Below, one piece after another: positions 1-7,677 of a stretch of 64,000 bases of DNA. The DNA comes from Ponticoccus alexandrii. Lineage in GTDB: Bacteria; Pseudomonadota; Alphaproteobacteria; Rhodobacterales; Rhodobacteraceae. The position numbers and the translations under genes were made by a program. The notes beneath the pieces are model-generated. The model was not told the origin of the DNA and searched no databases. It worked only from the letters and a program-made list of their open reading frames with translations. Position 1 is the first letter of the stretch, and each line of letters starts with the position of its first letter. The stretch is taken from the NCBI RefSeq assembly GCF_016806125.1, contig NZ_CP047166.1, forward strand, positions 2,728,001-2,792,000. Reading direction: 5' to 3'.

Positions 1-479
1 CCTTCATGCGGTCGCGCGAGGATTTCGACTATATCGAAGAGCCCGACATCTTCCACGAACTCTTTGGCCATACGCCGCTGCTGACCGATCCGCGTTTCGC
101 CGCTTTCAGCCAGGCCATCGGCGCCGCCGGACGCGACGCCGACCCCAAGGACTACGCCTGGCTGATCCGCCTCTACTGGTTCACCATCGAATTCGGCCTG
201 ATGCGAGAGGGCGCGGGGGTGAAGGCGCTTGGCTCCGGCCTTGCCTCTTCCCCGGAAGAGCTGGAGTGGAGCGTATCGGGCCAGCCGCAATACCGGCCCT
301 TCGACATCATCGACATCCTGCGCACGCCCTACCGCATCGACATCCCGCAGCCGATCTACTTCGTGCTCGAGGATCTCGACACGCTTTTTGCCGCCGCAGA
401 GCGGGACCTGCTGAAGGACGTGGCACAGGCGCAGAAGCTGGGCCTGCACGCACCCGCCTATCCGCCGAAAGCCGCCTGA
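1..479 (+). CDS. phhA: Phenylalanine 4-monooxygenase, 3' part (cut by window start)
   Basis: This is the C-terminal part of a tetrahydrobiopterin-dependent, non-haem iron phenylalanine hydroxylase, which converts L-phenylalanine to L-tyrosine in the cytoplasm. The reading frame is already open at base 3, so the true start lies outside. Counting from the first visible Met at base 6, the motif EPDIFHELFGH gives the two iron-binding histidines (about residues 17 and 22) and FTIEFGL gives the third ligand, Glu62. The family is normally about 260-300 aa and about 158 are visible. hpd, which acts two steps further on in tyrosine breakdown, lies 11 kb away. The gene converges on rpoH. The family call is firm. 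Confidence 0.95.
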   Translation, partial: FMRSREDFDYIEEPDIFHELFGHTPLLTDPRFAAFSQAIGAAGRDADPKDYAWLIRLYWFTIEFGLMREGAGVKALGSGLASSPEELEWSVSGQPQYRPFDIIDILRTPYRIDIPQPIYFVLEDLDTLFAAAERDLLKDVAQAQKLGLHAPAYPPKAA

Positions 480-503
480 CCCATGTCGTGAGACATGAAA
501 AAT

Positions 504-530
504 CCCCCGTCCGGGTCAGCCGGGCGGGGG
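504..530 (-). terminator. Rho-independent terminator of rpoH
   Basis: An 11-bp G/C-rich inverted repeat (CCCCCGTCCGG against CCGGGCGGGGG, one G-T mismatch) is followed on the minus strand by ATTTTT. It lies between the convergent phhA and rpoH genes and has the U-run only in the rpoH direction. Confidence 0.8.
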
Positions 531-551
531 CGTCGGTTCGTTGGGGCGGCC

Positions 552-1448
552 TCAGCTTGCGGGCAGCATCCCCTGTTCCTTCGCAAGGTCACGCATCCGC
601 GTTTGCAGCTTCTCGAAAGCCCGCACCTCGATCTGCCGGATCCGTTCCCGAGAGACATCGTAGACGCCCGACAGGTCCTCCAGCGTCACCGGCTGGTCGC
701 TCAGGCGGCGCTGGGTGAGGATGTCGCGCTCGCGGTCGTTCAGCACGTCCATGGCCTCTGCCAGAAGCGCGCGCCGCGATTCCAGCTCGTCACGCTCGGC
801 GTAGTCACCGGCCTGATCGGCGTCTTCGTCCTCCAGCCAGTCCTGCCACTGCATCGAGCCTTCGCCCTCGGAGCCGATGGTCGCATTCAGCGAGGCATCG
901 CCACCCGACAGCCGCCGGTTCATGCTGATCACCTCGGTCTCGGTCACGCCGAGATCATGGGCGATCTTCTGCACGTGCTCGGGGCGCAGGTCGCCGTCCT
1001 CCAGCGCGCCGATGCGGCTTTTCGCCTTGCGCAGGTTGAAGAACAATTTCTTCTGCGCCGAGGTCGTACCCAGTTTCACAAGGCTCCACGACCGCAGGAT
1101 GTATTCCTGGATCGAGGCGCGGATCCACCACATCGCGTAGGTCGCAAGGCGGAACCCCTTCTCCGGGTCGAAGCGCTTGACCGCCTGCATGAGACCGACA
1201 TTGGCCTCGGAAATCACCTCGGCCTGAGGCAGGCCGTAGCCGCGATAACCCATGGCGATCTTGGCGGCGAGCCGCAGATGAGAGGTCACCAGCTGGTGCG
1301 CCGCGCCGGTGTCCTCATCCTCGACCCAGCGTTTCGCCAGCATGTATTCCTGTTCCGGTTCCAGAAGAGGGAACTTGCGGATTTCCTGAAGATAGCGGCT
1401 CAGGCCCGCTTCGGGCGACGGAGCCGGAAGATTGGCATAGTTGCTCAC
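552..1448 (-). CDS. rpoH: RNA polymerase sigma-32 factor RpoH
   Basis: Heat-shock sigma factor of 298 aa that directs RNA polymerase to chaperone and protease promoters. The RpoH box QKKLFFNLRK (residues 132-141) separates it from housekeeping sigma-70. Region 2 (NVGLMQAVKRFDPEKGFRLA, then WWIRASIQEYI) and region 4 with the C-terminal helix-turn-helix (VSRERIRQIEVRAFEKL) are intact. The start is a GTG at 1446-1448 with GGGACAGGA upstream. Many Rhodobacterales carry two rpoH paralogues, and which one this is cannot be told here. No confident promoter was found in the 264-bp leader shared with the divergent DUF4386 gene. Confidence 0.95.
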   Translation of the reverse strand: MSNYANLPAPSPEAGLSRYLQEIRKFPLLEPEQEYMLAKRWVEDEDTGAAHQLVTSHLRLAAKIAMGYRGYGLPQAEVISEANVGLMQAVKRFDPEKGFRLATYAMWWIRASIQEYILRSWSLVKLGTTSAQKKLFFNLRKAKSRIGALEDGDLRPEHVQKIAHDLGVTETEVISMNRRLSGGDASLNATIGSEGEGSMQWQDWLEDEDADQAGDYAERDELESRRALLAEAMDVLNDRERDILTQRRLSDQPVTLEDLSGVYDVSRERIRQIEVRAFEKLQTRMRDLAKEQGMLPAS

Positions 1449-1612
1449 GTTCCTGTCCCTTTCATGTTACGCGTCTTAACATCAACATGGTGTGTCATGA
1501 CCGCGGTTACAAGATGTGTTCGCTTTCAAACGTTGATACGCAGTTAAGGTTGCTTTCCGTCGCTGTAACCATTGTGACAGCGCCCTCACGAGGCTGTGCA
1601 GAGATCCGCCCC

Positions 1613-1632
1613 GCCATGCGGATTCGCATGGC
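1613..1632. other. Perfect hairpin between rpoH and the DUF4386 gene
   Basis: GCCATGCG and CGCATGGC form an 8-bp stem around the loop GATT, in the divergent intergenic region. It has no U-run on either side, so it could be an operator or an RNA element in the 5' leader of the plus-strand gene rather than a terminator. Confidence 0.4.
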
Positions 1633-1712
1633 CCTCATTCAAAATCGGGGTGCTTTTTTACACATCCGCATCGGTTAATGTCAAGCCAGACCGCCCTACC
1701 TGAGAGCCTCCG

Positions 1713-2366
1713 ATGCCCGCACAGCCCCTTCCCGCCCCCGCCCGCGCCGTCCGTCTTGCCGGTTTGCTGTACCTTGTCATCATCGTGACCGGCCTCTCGG
1801 CGGAACTGGCGCTGCGCGGGCCGCTGCTGGCCGGCGGGCCCGAGCAGATTGCCGCCGCCGTCTCTGCCGCCCTGCCGCGCTTCCGCATGGCGCTGCTGGC
1901 GGATGTGGTCATGCTGGGCGCCGATATCGCGCTGGCGCTGCTGTTCTGGCGCCTGCTGCGCGGGTTCTCGGAGGGCGCGGCGCTCGCCGCCATGGTGTTG
2001 CGGCTGATGCAGGCGACGCTGATCGGCGCGGCGCTGGTGCTGCTGTCGGCCCTGCCCTTCGCCTTTGCGCAGGGAGAGATTGCGCTGGCCGCCCTGCTCG
2101 CACAGTTGCATGCGACCGGCTACGATGTCGGCTTGATCCTGTTCGGCGCCAACAGCCTGATCATGGCACGGCTGCTGCGCATGTCGGGCGGGGTGCCAAA
2201 GGTCATCCTCGGCGGCATCGCGCTGTCGGGCCTTGTCTACATGACCGGCGGCCTTGCCCGCCTCGCCGCCCCCGCCGCGCTGGAGGTGATCCAATACGCC
2301 TATGCCCTGCCGATGCTGGCGGAAAGCGCGCTCTGCCTCTGGCTGCTGCTCAGGGGGCGGATCTGA
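1713..2366 (+). CDS. DUF4386-like integral membrane protein
   Basis: A 217-aa hydrophobic protein with about six predicted membrane segments, including AGLLYLVIIVTGLSAELAL (near residues 15-33), VVMLGADIALALLFWRLL, AALVLLSALPFAFA and the C-terminal LPMLAESALCLWLLL. Length, the N-terminal AGxLYL pattern and overall layout fit the DUF4386 family, whose function is unknown. GAGAG lies 7 bases before the ATG. It overlaps the end of the convergent rluD by 17 bp. Confidence 0.75.
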   Translation: MPAQPLPAPARAVRLAGLLYLVIIVTGLSAELALRGPLLAGGPEQIAAAVSAALPRFRMALLADVVMLGADIALALLFWRLLRGFSEGAALAAMVLRLMQATLIGAALVLLSALPFAFAQGEIALAALLAQLHATGYDVGLILFGANSLIMARLLRMSGGVPKVILGGIALSGLVYMTGGLARLAAPAALEVIQYAYALPMLAESALCLWLLLRGRI

Positions 2367-3378
2367 GCGCCGCGATCAGCTGGCTCATGTCCTCCGGCAG
2401 GGGCGCTTCGAACCGCAAGGCCTCGCCGGTGGCGGGATGCTCGAACCCCAGTTCCGCCGCATGCAGGGCCTGCCGGGGAAACTGGCTGGCCGCCGCATGA
2501 CCGGCGGGGCTCAGCGCCTTTTCCGGGACCCTGCGGCGCCTGCCATAGGTCTGGTCGCCGACAAGCGCGTGGCCCGCATGGGCCATGTGCACCCGGATCT
2601 GGTGGGTGCGCCCGGTCTCCAGTCGGCACTCCACCAATGCCATGCTTGCGGGCGTGCCAAAGCGTTCCAGCGTGCGGGCATGGGTGATCGCGTGCCGCCC
2701 CTGCCCGTCGAAATAGACCGCCTGCCGCTGCCGGTCGGTCTTGTGCCGCGCCAGCCCGCTGGTGATCGTCAGCACCCCGGCACCCGAGGACGACACCCCC
2801 CGCATGCCCATCAGGCGCGGGTCGGCCAGATCCGGCACGCCATGCACGACCGCAAGATAGGCCCGCCGCGCCGTGTGTTTCTCGAACTGCCTGGCAAGCC
2901 CGTGGTGCGCCCGGTCGGACTTTGCCACCACCAAAAGGCCGCTGGTGTCCTTGTCGATGCGGTGGACAATGCCGGGCCGCTTCTCTCCGCCGATGCCAGA
3001 GAGCTCGCCACCGAAGTGGTGGAGCAGCGCATTGACCAGCGTGCCGTCCGGCGTTCCCGGGGCCGGGTGCACCACCATGCCGGCGGGTTTGTCGATCACC
3101 AGCAGGTCCTCGTCCTCGAAGAGGATGGCCAGCGGAATGTCCTGCGCCACCACGTCATAGTCCCCGGCCTCGGGCACCGCGATGGACACGGTGTCCCCTT
3201 CCGCGACCGGGGCCTTGGGGTTCGCGGCCACCGTGCCATTGACCGTCACGGCGCCCTCGGCGATCAGCCGCGCGAGGCGGGTGCGCGACAGGGCGGCCTG
3301 CTCTGGCACATCGCGCGCAAGCGCCTTATCTAGGCGCGGCGGCGGATCGGCCGCGATAGTCACGCGAAGGATGGTCAT
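2350..3378 (-). CDS. rluD: RluA-family 23S rRNA pseudouridine synthase
   Basis: A 342-aa enzyme that converts specific uridines of large-subunit rRNA to pseudouridine. An N-terminal S4 RNA-binding domain (RLDKALARDV through LARLIAEGAVTVNG) precedes the catalytic domain. HRIDKDTSGLL holds the catalytic aspartate and GRTHQIRVHMAH is the usual RluA motif. The open frame extends 24 codons upstream, but the ATG at 3376-3378 starts the conserved sequence. That start overlaps the start region of the divergent DUF6476 gene. RluD is the best symbol by length and S4 domain; RluC specificity cannot be excluded. Confidence 0.88.
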   Translation of the reverse strand: MTILRVTIAADPPPRLDKALARDVPEQAALSRTRLARLIAEGAVTVNGTVAANPKAPVAEGDTVSIAVPEAGDYDVVAQDIPLAILFEDEDLLVIDKPAGMVVHPAPGTPDGTLVNALLHHFGGELSGIGGEKRPGIVHRIDKDTSGLLVVAKSDRAHHGLARQFEKHTARRAYLAVVHGVPDLADPRLMGMRGVSSSGAGVLTITSGLARHKTDRQRQAVYFDGQGRHAITHARTLERFGTPASMALVECRLETGRTHQIRVHMAHAGHALVGDQTYGRRRRVPEKALSPAGHAAASQFPRQALHAAELGFEHPATGEALRFEAPLPEDMSQLIAALRSAP

Positions 3379-3697
3379 CGTGTCCCCTGATCCTGATCCC
3401 GAAGCCCTGCCGGAACCGCCGGGCCTGCGTTTCCTGCGGCTGCTGGTCACGGTCCTGACGGCGGTGATGATTGCCGGGATACTCGGAATCCTCGGCTTGA
3501 TCTGGGTGCGCTATAACAATGCACAGGCGCCGCTGCCAGAGGTGATCTCCCTGCCGGGCGGCACCACGGCCACCGCCTACACGCAGGGCGCCGACTGGTA
3601 CGCGGTGGTGACGCAGGGCGCCGGGGGCGAGACCATCCTGATCTTCGACCGCGCCACGGGCCGCCTGCGCCAGACCATCGGAATCGCGCAACCCTGA
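3371..3697 (+). CDS. DUF6476-like small membrane protein
   Basis: A 108-aa protein with one strong membrane segment (LLVTVLTAVMIAGILGILGL, about residues 21-40) and a C-terminal soluble half ending in a beta-rich stretch (ILIFDRATGRLRQT). Its size, single TM helix and position divergent from an rluA-type gene match the Rhodobacterales DUF6476 family, function unknown. The start is ATG 3371 or GTG 3380. With the former, 8 bp are shared with the rluD start codon region, so the two genes must use each other's coding DNA for promoter and ribosome binding site. Confidence 0.7.
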   Translation: MVIVSPDPDPEALPEPPGLRFLRLLVTVLTAVMIAGILGILGLIWVRYNNAQAPLPEVISLPGGTTATAYTQGADWYAVVTQGAGGETILIFDRATGRLRQTIGIAQP

Positions 3698-3708
3698 GGT
3701 CCGGCGCC

Positions 3709-3752
3709 CAAGAGCCTTGCAAGGCTCTTGCAAATTTCTTCGAAGAAATTTG
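3709..3752. terminator. Two abutting perfect 22-bp palindromes (bidirectional terminator-like)
   Basis: Bases 3709-3730 form a perfect palindrome of half-site CAAGAGCCTTG, and 3731-3752 a second of half-site CAAATTTCTTC. They touch without a spacer and fill the gap between the convergent DUF6476 gene and the decarboxylase gene. The A/T-rich arms of the second could act as the U-tract after the first in one direction. Similar pairs occur at 29071-29208, 55531-55580 and 56834-56877. Confidence 0.65.
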
Positions 3753-3766
3753 GCCCCTCGCAGAGG

Positions 3767-5170
3767 TCAGCGCATGATGCGGGCCATGCCGGTGATCGTG
3801 TAAAAGGCGGTTTCCGCATCCTCGCCGGTCATGGCAAAGGCGCCCGCCTGAAAGCGGATCGCCAGCCTGCCGTCCACCCGGGTCTGCGTCAGGTAGATGC
3901 GCCCGTCCGCGTTGATCTGTTCCAGCAGCTTCAGGTTATGCGCGTCGTCGCCCCTGTGGCGAAAGGTAAAGAGCGACAGGACCGGCTGTGTCACGATCTC
4001 GAAGTCGGGCTCGCCCTCCAGCCGCCGGGCCAGCGCGCGCGACCATGTGACGTGGTTGCGCACCATCTGACGCAGTTGTTCCAGCCCGTAGTACCGCAGC
4101 AGGAACCACAGCTTCAGCGCCCGGAAGCGACGGCCCAGCGGGATCGTCCACTCGGAATAATCCGTCACCTCGGCATGGGCATGACTGCGCAGGTACTCGG
4201 GCCGGATCGCCAGGGTCTGGCGCAGGGCGTCGGGGTCGCGCACGAAATGGGCCGAACAGTCGAACTGCGCGCCCAGCCACTTGTGCGGGTTGAAGACCAC
4301 CGAATCCGCCTTTTCGACACCGCGCCACAGCTCGCGGAAGGACCGGCAGATCATCGCCGCGCCCGCCCATGCGGCATCGACATGCAGGTAGAGCCCCTGG
4401 CTCCCGGCGACTTCGGCCAGTTCCCAGATGCGGTCGCAGGCGCCCATGCTGGTGCCGCCCGTGGCGCCGACGATGCCCGCGGGCAGGTAGCCGTCCGCGC
4501 GGTCGGACCGGATCTGTGCCCTCAGCGCCGCGACATCCATCGGCCGTTTCGGATCGCCCGCGACCGTCGGAATCCGGATGAGGTTGTCCTGCCCGATCCC
4601 CGAGATCCAGGCCGCGCGATCCACCGAAGTATGAACCTGGTCCGAGCAATAGATCCGCACACGCCGCTGCTCGGACAGGCCCTCGGCATTGCCCTTCCAG
4701 CCCAGCACCTTCTCGCGCATGACCAGCATCGCGGTCAGGGTCGCCGAAGAGGCGCTGTCCTGGATCACACCGTGAAAACCGTGCGGCAGCCCGACCGCCT
4801 GCCGCAGCCAGTCGATCATCCGGGTCTCCAGCTCTGTCGCCGCCGGAGAGGTCTGCCACAGCATGCATTGCGGCGCGATCTGCGCCACCAGCATCTCTGC
4901 CAGCATCGAGGGCGGCGCCGCATTGGCCGGGAAATAGGCGAAGAAGCGCGGGTGCTGCCAATGCGTAATCCCGGGCATCACGATGCGGTCGAAGTCCTCG
5001 AGGATCGAGGTCATGCTGCACCCCTCCTCCGGCGGCGCCTTGGGCAATTGCCCCAGCACAGAGCCCGGCTTCACGTCCGGGCGGACCGGCCGGTCGCGCA
5101 GTTCCCGGTGATACCCGGCGCCGTAATCCGCCACCCTGCGGCCCCAGTCCGCGAATTCGTCCCAGTCCAT
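3767..5170 (-). CDS. PLP-dependent group II (aromatic-L-amino-acid-type) decarboxylase
   Basis: A 467-aa cytoplasmic enzyme of the group II amino acid decarboxylases (DOPA/tyrosine/tryptophan decarboxylase family), making an amine and CO2. Motifs in order: SDQVHTSVDRAAW with the ring-stacking His180, HVDAAWAG with the PLP-ring Asp265, and NPHKWLG with the Schiff-base Lys297. Following FDCSAHFV also matches the aromatic decarboxylase branch. phhA and hpd in the same 13 kb make tyrosine or phenylalanine plausible substrates, but substrate cannot be read from these motifs, and glutamate or 2,4-diaminobutyrate decarboxylases share the fold. Confidence 0.82.
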   Translation of the reverse strand: MDWDEFADWGRRVADYGAGYHRELRDRPVRPDVKPGSVLGQLPKAPPEEGCSMTSILEDFDRIVMPGITHWQHPRFFAYFPANAAPPSMLAEMLVAQIAPQCMLWQTSPAATELETRMIDWLRQAVGLPHGFHGVIQDSASSATLTAMLVMREKVLGWKGNAEGLSEQRRVRIYCSDQVHTSVDRAAWISGIGQDNLIRIPTVAGDPKRPMDVAALRAQIRSDRADGYLPAGIVGATGGTSMGACDRIWELAEVAGSQGLYLHVDAAWAGAAMICRSFRELWRGVEKADSVVFNPHKWLGAQFDCSAHFVRDPDALRQTLAIRPEYLRSHAHAEVTDYSEWTIPLGRRFRALKLWFLLRYYGLEQLRQMVRNHVTWSRALARRLEGEPDFEIVTQPVLSLFTFRHRGDDAHNLKLLEQINADGRIYLTQTRVDGRLAIRFQAGAFAMTGEDAETAFYTITGMARIMR

Positions 5171-5362
5171 CGCCTGCGCTCCGCCCTCGTCCGTCTCTGT
5201 CGCGCAGCCTATGCGGCCGCGGGTTCCCAGCCGGTTAACACCGGCGCCCTGCGGCGATCCTGCAACCGGCGGACACCACGCGCAACCGGGCCATAACGCC
5301 GTTGTCCTGCCCTGCGCGATGACTTACCCCTATGCGGAAACTCACAGGTCAGGGAGGATATC

Positions 5363-6646
5363 ATGACCGACGGCCCCAGCTATGGCTTCGACACGCTTCA
5401 AATCCACGCGGGCGCCCGGCCCGATCCGGCCACCGGCGCGCGGCAGGTGCCGATCTACCAGACCACCGCCTATGTCTTCCGCGATGCCGAGCACGCCGCG
5501 GCGCTCTTCAACCTGCAAGAGGTCGGCTATATCTATTCGCGCCTGACCAACCCCACCGTCGCCGCGCTGCAGGAGCGCGTTGCGACGCTGGAGGGCGGCG
5601 CCGGTGCGGTCTGCTGCTCGTCCGGCCACGCAGCGCAGATCATGGCGCTGTTTCCGCTGATGCGTCCGGGCTGCAACGTGGTCGTCTCGACGCGGCTTTA
5701 CGGCGGTTCGATCACCCAGTTCAGCCAGACCATCACGCGCTTCGGCTGGTCGGCGAAATTCGTGGATTTTGACGATCTCGACGCCGTGGCAGCGGCGATT
5801 GACGACGACACCCGCGCGGTGTTCTGCGAATCCATCGCCAACCCGGGCGGCTATGTCACCGACCTCGACGCCATCGCCGCCATTGCCGACAAGGCCGGCC
5901 TGCCGCTGATCGTCGACAACACCTCGGCCACGCCCTACCTCTGCCGCCCGATCGAGCATGGCGCCACGCTGGTCGTGCACTCGATGACCAAGTACCTGAC
6001 CGGCAACGGCACCGTCACCGGCGGCGTGGTAGTGGATTCGGGCACCTTCGACTGGGCCGCCTCGGGCAAGTTCCCCTCGCTGTCGGACCCCGAGCCGGCC
6101 TACCACGGGTTGAAATTCGCCGAGACCTTCGGTCCGCTGGCCTTCACCTTCCACGGCATCGCCATCGGCCTGCGCGACCTCGGCATGACGCTGAACCCGC
6201 AGGCGGCGCACTACACGCTGATGGGCATCGAGACGCTGTCGCTGCGCATGGCACGCCATGTCGAGAACGCGATGCGCGTGGCCAGCTGGCTGGAAAACCA
6301 TCCCGCGGTCGAGGCCGTGACCTACGCGGGCCTGCCCTCGTCGCCCTATAACGACCGGGTGGCGCGGATCTGCCCGAAAGGGGCCGGGGGCCTGTTCACC
6401 ATCGCGCTGAAGGGCGGCTACGACGCCTGCGTCAAGTTTGTGGATTCGCTGCAGATCTTCAGCCATGTCGCCAACCTCGGCGACACCCGCAGCCTGGTGA
6501 TCCACTCGGCCTCGACCACGCACCGTCAGCTGACCGAGGAACAGCAGATCGCGGCGGGCGCAGGGCCCAATGTGGTGCGCATCTCCATCGGGATCGAGGA
6601 TGCCGAGGACCTGATCGCCGATCTGGACCAGGCTCTGAAGGCCTGA
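5363..6646 (+). CDS. metY: O-acetylhomoserine sulfhydrylase (Cys/Met metabolism PLP enzyme)
   Basis: A 427-aa gamma-family PLP enzyme, likely combining O-acetyl-L-homoserine with sulfide to give homocysteine. The N-terminus GFDTLQIHAG, the insert that makes it about 30-40 aa longer than cystathionine enzymes, and SMTKYLTG with the PLP Lys210 all fit MetY. YSRLTNPT supplies phosphate-binding residues from the neighbouring subunit. AGGGAGGATATC before the ATG is a strong ribosome-binding site. Methionine gamma-lyase is the main alternative. Confidence 0.87.
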   Translation: MTDGPSYGFDTLQIHAGARPDPATGARQVPIYQTTAYVFRDAEHAAALFNLQEVGYIYSRLTNPTVAALQERVATLEGGAGAVCCSSGHAAQIMALFPLMRPGCNVVVSTRLYGGSITQFSQTITRFGWSAKFVDFDDLDAVAAAIDDDTRAVFCESIANPGGYVTDLDAIAAIADKAGLPLIVDNTSATPYLCRPIEHGATLVVHSMTKYLTGNGTVTGGVVVDSGTFDWAASGKFPSLSDPEPAYHGLKFAETFGPLAFTFHGIAIGLRDLGMTLNPQAAHYTLMGIETLSLRMARHVENAMRVASWLENHPAVEAVTYAGLPSSPYNDRVARICPKGAGGLFTIALKGGYDACVKFVDSLQIFSHVANLGDTRSLVIHSASTTHRQLTEEQQIAAGAGPNVVRISIGIEDAEDLIADLDQALKA

Positions 6647-6652
6647 GCCTGC

Positions 6653-6779
6653 GGGGCGGGGGATATCTCCCGCCCCCGTTCGAAGGGAAGCGGGAGCGGG
6701 CCCACCGCCCCCCGTCGTTGCGGGGCGGGATCATCCCCCGCCCCTGTTTGAACCGGCGGACGGCGGCCACGCCGTCCGC
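6653..6779. terminator. Three consecutive G/C hairpins between convergent genes
   Basis: Three perfect inverted repeats stand in a row: GGGGCGGG/CCCGCCCC at 6653-6676, the same arms again at 6722-6744, and GCGGACGGCG/CGCCGTCCGC with loop GCCA at 6756-6779. They lie between the ends of metY and the SIMPL gene. None has a T-run, so termination would be structure-driven or Rho-assisted. The first two look like copies of one unit about 69 bp apart. Confidence 0.5.
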
Positions 6780-6817
6780 ACCCTTGCCAGGCGGAATCAC
6801 TCCCCGGCCCGTCACGG

Positions 6818-7513
6818 TTACTCGGAAACGATGCTCCAGATCACCTGCACGTTGGACTGAACCATCGTCTCTCCGGCCGCGACCGGCATCTTGCCGCGCG
6901 CCTCGAACATCATCGGGGCGCTCATGGGCATCGGGCCGCTCATGCCGCCCTCGGTGATCGAGCGGATGGGGCCAAGCTCCACCCCCGCGGCCTCGGCATA
7001 AAGCTCTGCCTTGGCGCGGGCATCCGCGACCGCGGCCCGGCGCGCCTCGTCCTCGACGGGCCGCGGGTCCTGCAGGCCGAAGCTGAGGCCCGAGAAGTCG
7101 TTCGCGCCCGCCTCGAGCAGCGCCTGAAGCACTTCGCCCGCCGCGTCGACGTCACGCAGGGTGACCGACAGCGTGTTGCGCGCGATATAGTCCCGGTCCC
7201 CGCCCCGCAGCGAGCCGCTGTCATTGCCGTTCATCTGGTCCAGCGACAGCGCCGCCGTCTGCATGTCGCGTGGCTCGATCCCGCGCTCGGTCAGCACCGC
7301 AAGCAGGGAGTCCATGTGGTCCGAGGCTTCATTCATGGCGCGGGCCGCGCTTTCGTTGCGCGCCTCCACCCCGACCCTCAGCACCGCCTGGTCCGGCACC
7401 GCCGCGACGCTGCCCTCGCCGTTGACAGTCAGGGTCAGCGCCTCCTGGGCAAGGGCGTTCGTCGGCAGGGCCAGGGGGCTGGCCAGGGCCAGAAGTATAG
7501 CGAGATGTCGCAT
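6818..7513 (-). CDS. SIMPL domain (DUF541) secreted protein
   Basis: A 231-aa protein with a signal peptide (MRHLAILLALASPLALPTNALA, cut near residue 23), hence periplasmic or outer-membrane associated. The mature part starts LTLTVNGEGSVAAVPDQAVL, the typical opening of SIMPL/DUF541 proteins, and contains the conserved RRAAVADARAKAELYAEAAGVELG helix of the family. Homologues have been linked to oxidative stress and envelope functions, but no biochemical role is established. It is divergent from the large gene at 7678, with 164 bp between starts. Confidence 0.85.
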   Translation of the reverse strand: MRHLAILLALASPLALPTNALAQEALTLTVNGEGSVAAVPDQAVLRVGVEARNESAARAMNEASDHMDSLLAVLTERGIEPRDMQTAALSLDQMNGNDSGSLRGGDRDYIARNTLSVTLRDVDAAGEVLQALLEAGANDFSGLSFGLQDPRPVEDEARRAAVADARAKAELYAEAAGVELGPIRSITEGGMSGPMPMSAPMMFEARGKMPVAAGETMVQSNVQVIWSIVSE

Positions 7514-7677
7514 GAGAGCGCTCCAAAGTTGAAATCCTCTTGCAGATCACCATATTCTGATCCCGAAACAAGGGGACCGGCCCGGTCTTTCTTTGCTTCG
7601 GCAAAGAGTTGCCTTAGACTGCTCAGTGTCCGGATAAAGACTCCCTCGGGCCCTGCAGGACTGCTAAAGACCGCTCC

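Noticed and set aside
495-1547. Long plus-strand open frame antisense to rpoH
   Set aside because: It is the G+C-driven mirror of rpoH; the rpoH frame has clear sigma-factor motifs and the antisense product resembles nothing.
1487-1678. Small plus-strand frame in the rpoH leader
   Set aside because: No ribosome-binding site, crosses the hairpin at 1613-1632, and its composition is not that of coding DNA here.
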